Source: Azospirillum sp. 51_20 (lineage in GTDB: Bacteria; Pseudomonadota; Alphaproteobacteria; RF32; CAG-239). Taken from it: DNA of 64,000 bases. Under the pieces are notes generated by a model that was not told the origin of the DNA, did no database searches, and saw nothing but the letters and a program-made list of their open reading frames with translations. Both the position numbers and the translations under genes were made by a program. Where the stretch lies: the NCBI GenBank assembly GCA_001917175.1, contig MNTV01000031.1:67167-131166 (forward strand), in the 5' to 3' direction. The stretch's first letter is position 1, and each line of letters begins with the position of its first letter. Shown here in pieces: positions 51,361 to 59,160 of the stretch.

Positions 51361-51817
51361 TTTCCCGTCCGTTGCCGGCCGGCGGCGTCTTCGGGGCGGA
51401 AAAGTGTCCGTCTTTCGCGCTGCCTTCTCAGCAGAATGCGGATTACGCCGGAACCGCCCTGCCGGTGTTCGGGATGGTGTACCGCCAGAATAAGCGGCCG
51501 AACGTCGGACAGGCTGGGCGTCCGTTACCGGCCGGCGGCATTTCAGGTCAAAAGAGTCCCTGTCTTTCGCGCTGCCTTCTCAGCAGAATGCGGATTACGC
51601 CGGAACCGCTCTGCCGGTGTTCGGGGTGATGCACCGCTAAAATAAGCGGCTGAACGTCGGACAGGCTGGGCGTCCGTTACCGGCCGGCGGCGTCTTCGGT
51701 CAAAAGAGTCCCTGTCTTTCGCGCTGCCTTCTCAGCAGAATGCGGATTACGCCGGAACCGCCCTGCCGGTGTTCGGGGTGATGCACCGCTAAAATAAGCG
51801 GCCGAATGTCGGGCTGG
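51361..51817. repeat. Three tandem 152-bp repeats derived from the smr 3' end
   Basis: The phrase TGCCTTCTCAGCAGAATGCG begins at 51421, 51573 and 51725, a constant 152-bp period. The rightmost unit contains the last 40 codons of smr on the minus strand; the other two are near-identical non-coding copies downstream of its stop. Repeats contain no spacer structure, so this is not CRISPR. Confidence 0.9.
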
Positions 51818-52242
51818 TTGAGCCATTGCGGAACCCGTTCTTTCAAAACCCCGCGGCCGGCGAAGGTGCCGTCCTCGTCGTTTTGGTGCAGTCCTTTGCC
51901 GGTGATGATCGCAATGCAGCGCCGCCCTTTCAGGTACGACCGTTTGACAAACGAAACGACGGCGTCAAAAGCCTTGTTTTCGGTATAGCCGTGAAGGTCA
52001 AGCTCCGCTTCGGTCTTAAATTCGCCGCGTTTGAAACGGCGGGCGGTGTTGGCGTCGATGTTGTCGGTGCTGCCGATGACGATGTCGGCAAGCGCCGCGC
52101 CGCGGTAAACGCGGTCGGGGCTGATTTTAGGCACCACCCGAAGTTCCGTTTTCCGGCCGGAAAGCGGCGGTTTGTCATGCGGCAGCCGGCGGACGTCCTT
52201 GATCAGTTCCTGCCAGCAGCGTTCGTCGTCTTCACTTGTCAC
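51700..52242 (-). CDS. Smr-domain protein
   Basis: 180 residues from GTG 52242 (MTSEDDERCWQELIKDV). Smr domain: AELDLHGYTENKAFDAVVSFVKRSYLKGRRCIAIITGKGLH, with GRGVLKERVPQWLNQP and the basic end RILLRRQRER. Smr domains nick DNA or RNA. The start overlaps the mltA stop by 11 bases. The secB/timA/mltA/smr order is typical. Its 3' end is tandemly repeated downstream. Confidence 0.88.
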   Translation of the reverse strand: MTSEDDERCWQELIKDVRRLPHDKPPLSGRKTELRVVPKISPDRVYRGAALADIVIGSTDNIDANTARRFKRGEFKTEAELDLHGYTENKAFDAVVSFVKRSYLKGRRCIAIITGKGLHQNDEDGTFAGRGVLKERVPQWLNQPDIRPLILAVHHPEHRQGGSGVIRILLRRQRERQGLF

Positions 52243-53407
52243 CGGCAGCCTCTTTCGGTATCAGAATGTAATAGTGCCCGGCGGAGTTCATTTTGCCGGC
52301 CTGAGCCAGAATTTCGTCACCGCCGCTGCCCCAGAAATAGTCGCCGCGGACGGCTCCTTTGATGGCGCCGCCGATATCCTGAGCCGCCACCATTTTGTTC
52401 AGCGGCTTGCCGTCCGGGGTGCGGGTGGAAAGCCACATCAGCGCTCCGAGCGGCACATACCGCCGGTCTACCGCCAAACTGCGACCGGCGGTAAGCGGCA
52501 CTCCGAAAGCGCCGACCGGTCCTTTGCCTTCGATGATGCGGTGGAAAATGTAGCGTTCGTTTTCGCGCATCAGTTTTTGCGCCTCGGCGGGATTGTCGTT
52601 CAGCCATTTTTTTATGCTGATCATGTCGGCTTTGCCGGGTTTAAGCAGGCCTTTGGCCAGCAGAATGCTGCCGATTCCCCTGAAACGGCGGCCGTTGTTG
52701 TCGGCATAGCCGATACGCACGCTGCTGCCGTCGTCGAGCTTGGCCACGGCCGATCCCTGAATCTGCATGATATGGATGTCGACCGCGCTGTCGCCCCACA
52801 ACAGCACCGGCGCGGCAAACGGCGCCTTTTCGATTTCTTCCCGGGTGTAGTAAGGCAGCATCTTCTGACCGCTGACTCGGCCGACCAGCCGCATGTTCGG
52901 CAGATCGGGATCAAAGTCTTTCAGGTTAAGTTCGATCAGGTCCGCCGGCCGGCCGTAAACGGGATAAACATATTTGTCGTGACGGCTGCGGGAAGCGTGA
53001 ATTTCCGATTCGTAATAGGAAGTGAATTTTCCTTCCGCGTTGCCGTCCGTCTGAACCAGGAAGGGGGTGAAATTTTCTTCGACGAAAACCTTGAATTCGC
53101 TTCCCTTGTTTATTTTCCGGCGGAAAAATTCCGTGCAGACGCGCCGATAGCCGGCGCTGTCGATTTTGATCCGGCTGTTGTCGATAAACGGCGTTTTCAG
53201 CTTTTCTATTTTGCCGCAGTTGGCGGCAAAAAGATCCGCCATTTCCGCCATTTCGTCTTCCTGCCAGCCTTCCAGTTCGTCAAAAGCGGCTTCGCTCAGT
53301 TCCACCTCTTCGTCGGGCATGCTTCCCGGCGACGGCTTTTCTTCCCGACGGTCGGGACAGCCAGTCAGAAGCAGCGCGAACAGAAAAAGCAGCGGGATTC
53401 TTTTCAT
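52232..53407 (-). CDS. mltA: Membrane-bound lytic murein transglycosylase A
   Basis: 391 residues. Lipobox LLLTGC (Cys17). MltA domain and the C-terminal 3D domain with the catalytic Asp in MVAAQDIGGAIKGAVRGDYFWG. Cleaves peptidoglycan, forming 1,6-anhydromuramic acid. Between timA and smr. Confidence 0.94.
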   Translation of the reverse strand: MKRIPLLFLFALLLTGCPDRREEKPSPGSMPDEEVELSEAAFDELEGWQEDEMAEMADLFAANCGKIEKLKTPFIDNSRIKIDSAGYRRVCTEFFRRKINKGSEFKVFVEENFTPFLVQTDGNAEGKFTSYYESEIHASRSRHDKYVYPVYGRPADLIELNLKDFDPDLPNMRLVGRVSGQKMLPYYTREEIEKAPFAAPVLLWGDSAVDIHIMQIQGSAVAKLDDGSSVRIGYADNNGRRFRGIGSILLAKGLLKPGKADMISIKKWLNDNPAEAQKLMRENERYIFHRIIEGKGPVGAFGVPLTAGRSLAVDRRYVPLGALMWLSTRTPDGKPLNKMVAAQDIGGAIKGAVRGDYFWGSGGDEILAQAGKMNSAGHYYILIPKEAAGDK

Positions 53408-54064
53408 TTATTTTTTCGTCGATACCAGAAGCCAGTTGGGGGTTGTCGCGTTCAGACCGCGTTCAAAGGTCCACACGTCGGTGATGGACTGAATGAAGTT
53501 TTCGTCGCCTTCCAGCACTTCGCCGTTTTTGTCGCGCAGAATGTTGACCTGTTCGGAAACGAACTTGACGCTGATTTTGGCCAGGTTGCTTTTGGTGATT
53601 TTGGCGTCGGTGATGATCGCCTCGTTAAACCCGATAAAGTCGGTTTCGGCGCTGATGCCTTCTTCTTTGCGGCGGGCAATGATGTCCTTAAATTTTTTCA
53701 GAAGCGTTTTGCCGACAAGGTTTTCCAGCGTGTCGACGTCGCCCTTGGCAAACGAGGTGACGATGATTTCAAAGGCTTTTTTGGCGCCGTTTAAAAACTT
53801 GTTGCGGTTAAAGCCGGGAATGGCGCGCAGGTTTTTTTCGCTTTCGCTCAAGCCGCTTTCGTCGGCTTTCAGTTCTTCGCCGCCCTTTTCCGCCTGCGGA
53901 TGGCGTTTGTTGTGTTCCTGCATCAGGATGTCAAAAATTTTGGCGGCGCTTTCCTTGCTGATTTCGGTTTCGTTTTCCGGCCGGGTTCCGAGCAGGTTTT
54001 TAAGCTTGGCGAAGACCATCACCACCACGAACAGCAAAATTATGATATCCAGGTATGCAGACAT
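53408..54064 (-). CDS. Tim44-like domain protein (TimA type)
   Basis: 218 residues from ATG 54064 (MSAYLDIIILLFVVVMVF). N-terminal membrane anchor (about 5-22), linker, then a Tim44/MBA1-like domain (about 75-218; FLNGAKKAFEIIVTSFAKGDVDTLENLVGKTLLKKF, WTFERGLNATTPNWLL). The family is related to mitochondrial Tim44. Divergent from secB and upstream of mltA, the conserved setting. Confidence 0.9.
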   Translation of the reverse strand: MSAYLDIIILLFVVVMVFAKLKNLLGTRPENETEISKESAAKIFDILMQEHNKRHPQAEKGGEELKADESGLSESEKNLRAIPGFNRNKFLNGAKKAFEIIVTSFAKGDVDTLENLVGKTLLKKFKDIIARRKEEGISAETDFIGFNEAIITDAKITKSNLAKISVKFVSEQVNILRDKNGEVLEGDENFIQSITDVWTFERGLNATTPNWLLVSTKK

Positions 54065-54210
54065 TTTTTCCTCTGTAAAAGCATCGGTTGAACTCTTATA
54101 TAATATAGAGGCAAAAGCCGACATTATCAACCGGAAATGTTGACCGTTGGAATTATTTATTATAAGATGACGCCGTTTAAAATCAATTTGCCGTTTTAGG
54201 AGAAACAACA

Positions 54211-54669
54211 ATGGAAGAACAGGCTCAGAACAAGCAGATCGGCGCAATTGCCGTCCACAGCCAGTATATTAAGGATCTCTCGCTGGAAATCCCCCATGCG
54301 CCGGAAATTTTCTCGGAGATCAAATCCGCGCCGAAAATTGACGTCCATGTTGACGTCAAGTCCGAACCGAAAGGGAACAACACCTATACTTCGCAGCTCT
54401 CGATCAGCATGAACGGCAAGGTGGAAGACAAGACCCTTTTTGTGCTGGAGCTGACTTATGCCGCCTTTGCCGAAGTCAATGTTCCGGCCGAGCATCTGGA
54501 GCCGGTTTTGATGATTGAGCTGCCGCGGCTGATCTTCCCGTTTGCCCGTAATGTGGTCACGCAGTGCCTGACCGAAGGCGGATTGCCGCCGTTTATGCTC
54601 AATCCGATTGATTTTGCGGCGCTTTATGCCGCCCGCAGACAGGCGGCTGCCAACGACGCCGCCCACTAG
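54211..54669 (+). CDS. secB: Protein-export chaperone SecB
   Basis: 152 residues. Typical SecB: VHSQYIKDLSLEIPHAP near the N terminus, ELTYAAFAEV and LPRLIFPFARNVV, and LNPIDFAALYAARR near the end. Holds preproteins for SecA. A terminator follows at 54698. Confidence 0.97.
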   Translation: MEEQAQNKQIGAIAVHSQYIKDLSLEIPHAPEIFSEIKSAPKIDVHVDVKSEPKGNNTYTSQLSISMNGKVEDKTLFVLELTYAAFAEVNVPAEHLEPVLMIELPRLIFPFARNVVTQCLTEGGLPPFMLNPIDFAALYAARRQAAANDAAH

Positions 54670-54697
54670 ACGGTGCCTTTGTCCTCGTAAATCCGCT

Positions 54698-54728
54698 GCC
54701 GGCGTCAAATGCGCCGGCGCGCTTTTTG
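54698..54728 (+). terminator. secB terminator
   Basis: GCCGGCG-TCAAATG-CGCCGGC followed by GCGC and five T, 28 bases after the stop. Confidence 0.8.
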
Positions 54729-55372
54729 TATCCCGAAAACTCCCGGTTGGAACAAGGGGGGCTTTTTTTTAATGGTGCCCCAAAAACGGATGCGCTTTTT
54801 TCCGTCGGCGGTCCGGTTGTCTCGTTGTCTTTGGATCCGGCCTTTATAATAAGCCGCTTCCCGTTTCGTGCAAAGAGGATTTTTGCCTCTTTTATTGCTC
54901 TCGAAGTTTTTTGTCCATTTTTGATTATACATTGTTTTTGCTTTTATATTTTTTATAAAAGCGCATTTTTTGCAACTAAAGGTTTACAAAATTTTGGGCT
55001 TGCAATCATTTAATATTTTGTTTAAGCTGGCCGACAGGCGTAAAGCAAAACTTTGCGTTTAGTGCCCGAAAAAGGGGCGCGGGACATTCGAAAGTCCTGG
55101 TATAGACGAGACGGTACTTCGGATATGGTGCCGTAAGAGTTGTGAGGTATATATCCCGCATCTTCATATATCCCCGCTGGAAACGGTCGGGGAGCCTTGA
55201 GTGTATGTTCAGAAACTTTAAACGGTTTTAAAGACTTAAGGGTCATTTCTATACATGATTTTCGAACTCTCCGACCACCTTCCATACAGGTGGTTTTTTG
55301 TTGGGTTTCCAGCCAAAAATCATGGTCTTGGTGGTCTCTGGGTGTTGAAAACAGATATAAGGAGCCTTGATT
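54729..55372. other. Gene-poor stretch with a leader-like structure before the HTH gene
   Basis: About 640 bases without a convincing gene. 54729-55020 is AT-rich with no feature I can support. 55020-55260 has several GC hairpins (for example CCCCG...CGGGG near 55172-55192) and a minus-strand frame of about 75 codons (55022-55246) without family resemblance. 55280-55303 is a good plus-strand terminator. Confidence 0.5.
55280..55304 (+). terminator. Terminator upstream of the HTH gene
   Basis: ACCACCT-TCCATAC-AGGTGGT followed by six T, 69 bases before the HTH start. No gene is upstream, so it may end a small RNA or act as an attenuator. Confidence 0.65.
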
Positions 55373-55891
55373 ATGATCAGCAAACGCCAACTTGCCCGCG
55401 GCCGCATGCCCGACGGACAGCCAAACCCACTGGACGTGCATATCGGAAATCGTCTGCGTCTCAGACGCGTTTACCTCGGAATAACCCAAAAAGACCTGGC
55501 GACGCTTGCCGGTATCAGCCATCAGCAGATCCAGCAGTATGAAATCGGCGGCAACCGCATTTCCGCCCAGCGCCTGTGGATTTTCTCCCGGCTGCTCAAT
55601 GTGCCGGTCGGCTTTTTCTTTGAAGACATGGATAAGGAGATGATTGCGAAAGTGTTCAGCATGCTGCCTGTTTCCGATTTCCGCGATTTGTGCATTGACG
55701 AATGTAAGATTGAGGAAAGAAGCGACATTCAGGAACTGGTCAGCGCCTATATGCGCCTGATCCGCAGCCGCCGCAAACCGCTTGCGGAATGTTTCCTGCG
55801 GTTGATCGACGAAATATCGCGCACTCCCGGCCACGAAGGCGAAGTTTCCCTGCGTGCCTGCCTGGGAACAAAACTTGCCGGCTTGAAGTGA
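55373..55891 (+). CDS. XRE-family HTH transcriptional regulator
   Basis: 172 residues from ATG 55373 with AAGGAG 8 bases upstream. HTH (about 17-75): HIGNRLRLRRVYLGITQKDLATLAGISHQQIQQYEIGGNRI, SAQRLWIFSRLLNVPVGFFF. The C-terminal 95 residues are helical and unassigned. This layout (short Pro-rich leader, XRE domain, FFFEDM) is common in alphaproteobacterial regulators. Confidence 0.9.
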   Translation: MISKRQLARGRMPDGQPNPLDVHIGNRLRLRRVYLGITQKDLATLAGISHQQIQQYEIGGNRISAQRLWIFSRLLNVPVGFFFEDMDKEMIAKVFSMLPVSDFRDLCIDECKIEERSDIQELVSAYMRLIRSRRKPLAECFLRLIDEISRTPGHEGEVSLRACLGTKLAGLK

Positions 55892-55921
55892 GGTGTCCGC
55901 TTCTTTAAAAAGCCGTTATTG

Positions 55922-55951
55922 AAAAAGGCCTCCGCCAAAGGAGGCCTTTTT
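55922..55951. terminator. Bidirectional terminator after the HTH gene
   Basis: AAAAAGGCCTCC-GCCAAA-GGAGGCCTTTTT, symmetrical with A and T runs on both sides. Confidence 0.9.
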
Positions 55952-56004
55952 GCCGGGATGACCGTAATGCCGCCTGCACCGGCAGGCAAAGACCGGCATG
56001 CCGC

Positions 56005-56160
56005 CATCGGATCGTAAAACTCAACCCCCGGGCGGATCAGCTGCATCAGGTCCTTGTCCGCCGACACGACCGCCGCTTCCATGCTTTTTTCGAGCGCCGG
56101 CCGCGCGTAGGCAACAATCAGGTTGTCGGGCTCATAGCCTTCCATCTCCAGATAATTGAA
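56005..56160 (-). pseudogene. Ectopic duplicate fragment of polA
   Basis: Reads F-N-Y-L-E-M-E-G-Y-E-P-D-N-L-I-V-A-Y-A-R, continuing through ALEKSMEAAVVSADKDLMQ to GVEFYDP. It corresponds to polA codons at 27299-27455 with a few substitutions and high nucleotide identity. The flanking frame departs on both sides. It lacks start and stop signals of its own. Confidence 0.88.
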
Positions 56161-56210
56161 CTTTCCCGGCCGTCAGGATTGTACGGCCGGGGGACAGATT
56201 TTCTTATTTA

Positions 56211-56227
56211 AAACGGCGATGCCGTTT
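56211..56227 (-). terminator. Possible terminator of the hydrogenase operon
   Basis: AAACGGC-GAT-GCCGTTT short stem 22 bases after the last hydrogenase stop on the minus strand, followed there by TTTAAATAAG. Weak U tract. Confidence 0.45.
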
Positions 56228-56248
56228 GCAGTGACCGGCAAAGCTTCG

Positions 56249-57703
56249 TCAGTCCTGCTTGTCTTTGAGGTCGGGCGCGGTCTTGACATAGTTTTCAACC
56301 ATGATCGCCGATTTCTTGGCCAGCGCCACGCAGCCCGGTCCGGCCACGCAGCCGCCTTCGCAGCACATCACCTCGATCATGTTGAAGTCAGAACCTTTGG
56401 TCGCATACTGCTTCAGCAGCTTGATGCTGGCTTTGTTAAGACCGTTTATGGCTGTCGGCTTAAATTCCGCCTTGCCTTCGACCAGCGAGGCCACTGCGCC
56501 GGCAACACCGCCGCTGACCGGGAACCGGCGTCCCTGGGCGCAGGAGATTTTGGCGAATTCCTGCGGCTCGCAGTCGGCCACGTTAATGCCCGAGGCCACC
56601 AGCATGGCGCCGATTTCCTCAAACGTCAGCACATAATCGACGTTGGGATCGTTTTCCGCCTCGAAGCGTTTGGCCAGACAGGGGCCGACGAAGACCGCCG
56701 TGCATTCCGGCTGTTCCTGTTTCAGCAGTTCGGCGGTGTAATACATCGGCGTGCGGGTGTGGGAAACGAAAGGTTTGATTTCCGGAATATGCAGATCCGC
56801 AGCTTTGTAATAGGCCGGGCAGCAGGAAGTGGTCATCATCTTTTCGCCGTTTTCCATTTTTTCGATAAACTCGGCCGCTTCTTTGCGGGTGGTAATATCG
56901 GCACCGACTGCAACTTCGACCACGTCGGCAAAGCCGAGTTTTTTCAAAGCGCCGATCAGGTTGTTAATGGTGCCGGGGAATTGTCCGAGAACGGCCGGCG
57001 CCAGCATGGCGACCACTTTTTTATTTTCGTCGGCCAGAAGCTTCAGCACGTCAACCATCTGCGACATTTCGACTACTGCGCCGAAAGGACAGGATTGCAG
57101 GCATTTGCCGCAGAGGATGCATTTTTCCGGATCAATGTGCTCTTTGCCGGATTCGTCTTTGCTGATGGCGCCGACCGGGCAGGCTTCCTCGCACGGGATC
57201 GGCACCCGGATAACGGCGTGATAGGGGCAGACTTCCTGACAGCGTCCGCAGGAAATGCACTTGTCGGGGTCGATGTGCGAACGGCCGTTGACGATGGTGA
57301 TTGCCTGTTTGGGGCAGTTGACCTGGCAGGGTTTGGCAAAACAGCCGCGGCAGGCGTCGGTAACCAGATAGCGGGAGCGGATGCAGCCCGAGCAGGCGTC
57401 GGTGATAACCGACAGCTTGTTGACTGCGTGTTCGCTTCTTGCCAGCGCGCGTTCGCCGTATTCTTTTAAGCTTGTCAGTTCGTCGGTTTCGTCTTCGGGG
57501 GCAAAGCCCATGCTCGCCATGCAGCGGTATTTCAAAATGGCGCGGTCCTTATAGATGCAGCAGCGGCTCACTTCGCCGCCCTTGGGCCGCAGCTCGAGCG
57601 GAATGCGGTCGGCGTCGGCAAAGCGTCCCTGTAAAAATTTCTCGACGATTTTGACCAGAATGCGGGTGCGCATCTGGTTGGCATTGTTCTTAGGTATCAG
57701 CAT
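56249..57703 (-). CDS. Monomeric [FeFe] hydrogenase (group B-like)
   Basis: 484 residues. N-terminal region with many Cys, including 4Fe-4S motifs CISCGRCQEVCP and CILCGKCLQSCP, then the H-cluster domain (about 215-470). H-cluster motifs: L1 TTSCCPAYYK (about residue 290, both Cys present, so the proton-relay Cys is kept), L2 VFVGPCLAKRFEAE and L3 EVMCCEGGCVAGPG. It should catalyse reversible H2 formation with ferredoxin. Group B is inferred from the GPCxAK motif and lack of extra domains. Maturases HydEFG are not in the window. Last gene of the operon, 1 base shared with the upstream gene end. Confidence 0.87.
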   Translation of the reverse strand: MLIPKNNANQMRTRILVKIVEKFLQGRFADADRIPLELRPKGGEVSRCCIYKDRAILKYRCMASMGFAPEDETDELTSLKEYGERALARSEHAVNKLSVITDACSGCIRSRYLVTDACRGCFAKPCQVNCPKQAITIVNGRSHIDPDKCISCGRCQEVCPYHAVIRVPIPCEEACPVGAISKDESGKEHIDPEKCILCGKCLQSCPFGAVVEMSQMVDVLKLLADENKKVVAMLAPAVLGQFPGTINNLIGALKKLGFADVVEVAVGADITTRKEAAEFIEKMENGEKMMTTSCCPAYYKAADLHIPEIKPFVSHTRTPMYYTAELLKQEQPECTAVFVGPCLAKRFEAENDPNVDYVLTFEEIGAMLVASGINVADCEPQEFAKISCAQGRRFPVSGGVAGAVASLVEGKAEFKPTAINGLNKASIKLLKQYATKGSDFNMIEVMCCEGGCVAGPGCVALAKKSAIMVENYVKTAPDLKDKQD

Positions 57704-57969
57704 TAGTTTTCCCGGTTCAAAATTTCTCTTACTTTGTTGACTACTTTTTCAAAATTGGCTTCTTCGATAAGCTCGTCGTTGACCAGCACGAACGGTCCGC
57801 GGTTGTATTTTGCGGTGGTGTTCTTGCAATAGTTCATGCAGCGCGCTTCTTCGATTTCGATTTTGTCGGCAATATCCGCCGGCGGGGCGAATTCCAGCAC
57901 CTGGATCTGGGCTGCTCCCATTACGAAACAGGAAGTTCCACAGCAAATTTTGATTTTCACTTTTTCCAT
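57703..57969 (-). CDS. Thioredoxin-like [2Fe-2S] ferredoxin
   Basis: 88 residues. CCGTSC at residues 9-14 and a second pair C-x3-C (ARCMNYCKN), the four-Cys pattern of thioredoxin-fold [2Fe-2S] proteins related to NuoE/HydC. Its end overlaps the start of the group B-like hydrogenase, suggesting it is the direct electron partner. Confidence 0.85.
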   Translation of the reverse strand: MEKVKIKICCGTSCFVMGAAQIQVLEFAPPADIADKIEIEEARCMNYCKNTTAKYNRGPFVLVNDELIEEANFEKVVNKVREILNREN

Positions 57970-57984
57970 AATTATGTTCCTTTA

Positions 57985-59160
57985 CTACAAGTATCTGACC
58001 GAAATTTCCTTCAGGTACTGGCTTTGCAGCAGCCTGAAAATCTTTTTGACGATGTTGCGCCTGATTTCAAGCTCCATCGGCAAACTCGGATCCTGGTGGG
58101 CGACGTTGATTTTGGTGCCGACCACAAAATCGATCCGGTCGCTGCCAAGCAGCAGGTTGACCAAACGGACCGAAGCGACGTTGGGTTTTCTGTCGATCCC
58201 TTCTTTTAGCATACGATACGCGTCGGTCAAGGTTAAAATGCCTTCCGTCACCAAATCAACCCCTTCCATGGTCGAGGCCATCGGGATCGCGGTGTCGAAA
58301 CTGGTCTTGTCGATTTCGCATTTCAGACACAGTTCTCGTTCGATGATGTTGGCGGTGGTGCCGCCGCAGATGGCCACCTTGCCGTCGTAGTCGGAAACCA
58401 GTTCGGCAAATTCGCGGTCTTTGTCCTCGTCAAACGGCGGTCCGGTCAAAACCAGCAGTTTGCGCGGAGTGCGGAAGTAAATGGAAACGCAGCTGATGTC
58501 GTCGCCGGCCTTATGGTCGATTTCCTTGGTCAGCGCTTCTTCGACGATCTTTTGCGCCAGCGTCTGCGAAGACATGTAAGGGTCTTTTTCAATTTCTTTT
58601 AAAACGAAGTCTATACAGCCCTGCCGTCCCCAGCCGAGCGGATAGCGCTTGTTGCCGAGCCCTGCCTGGGTTACGCCGTCCGACATCAGGATGATGCGGT
58701 CTTCCGGCTGGGTGGTTATCTGCGAAACGCTGATGGTGCGTTCTTTCCATTTCGGCGAGGAAAATTCCCGTCCTTTGATCGCCAGCAGCCGGTGGTTGCG
58801 GATGAAGATGTAACGGGGGTTATCCATCTCGAAAATCCGGGTTTTGCCCTCCAGTTCGCTGTCAACGATGGAAAAGGTGGCATAGCTGATCTTGCGTATC
58901 TGGCAGATCGGCAGCGCGTCCATCATAATTTCGCTTGAGCGCAGCAGGTCGGTGTTGTCTTCCATGAATTTCATGGCCATCCGGGTGGTCATCGACGACA
59001 GGATGTTGGCCTTCACGCCGCTGCCCAGCCCGTCGGAAAGAATGCTGATCACCCGTCTTTCCTCGGGAATTTTCTTGGAATAGATGGTGTCGCCGAAGCA
59101 GTCTTCGCCGTCTTTCTGCCTTTGGCAGGAACCGATGTCGATAAACAGCGAATTGCTCAT
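57985..59160 (-). CDS. SpoIIE/PP2C-type serine phosphatase
   Basis: 391 residues. PP2C-like metal sites: Asp in ILSDGLGSGVKAN (about residue 43), RIILMSDGVTQAG and KAGDDISCVSIYF. N-terminal GSCQRQKDGEDCFGD matches phosphatases paired with sensory [FeFe] hydrogenases. The C-terminal 170 residues (LLVLTGPPFDEDKDREFAELVSDYDGKVAICGGTTANI) form an extra domain seen in such phosphatases. Overlaps the PAS hydrogenase stop by 4 bases. Probably transmits a hydrogenase signal to an unidentified phosphoprotein. Confidence 0.85.
   Translation of the reverse strand: MSNSLFIDIGSCQRQKDGEDCFGDTIYSKKIPEERRVISILSDGLGSGVKANILSSMTTRMAMKFMEDNTDLLRSSEIMMDALPICQIRKISYATFSIVDSELEGKTRIFEMDNPRYIFIRNHRLLAIKGREFSSPKWKERTISVSQITTQPEDRIILMSDGVTQAGLGNKRYPLGWGRQGCIDFVLKEIEKDPYMSSQTLAQKIVEEALTKEIDHKAGDDISCVSIYFRTPRKLLVLTGPPFDEDKDREFAELVSDYDGKVAICGGTTANIIERELCLKCEIDKTSFDTAIPMASTMEGVDLVTEGILTLTDAYRMLKEGIDRKPNVASVRLVNLLLGSDRIDFVVGTKINVAHQDPSLPMELEIRRNIVKKIFRLLQSQYLKEISVRYL

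Noticed and set aside
51361..51817. Repeats considered as a CRISPR array
   Set aside because: Units are 152 bp, contiguous and derived from smr coding sequence; there are no unique spacers of uniform length.
54705..54932. 75-codon minus-strand frame downstream of secB
   Set aside because: It overlaps the secB terminator, is of low-complexity basic composition and lacks a start signal.
55022..55834. Long minus-strand open frame antisense to the XRE regulator
   Set aside because: Most of it mirrors the convincing HTH gene on the other strand. Only the first 75 codons outside the HTH gene remain, without family resemblance or a good start.
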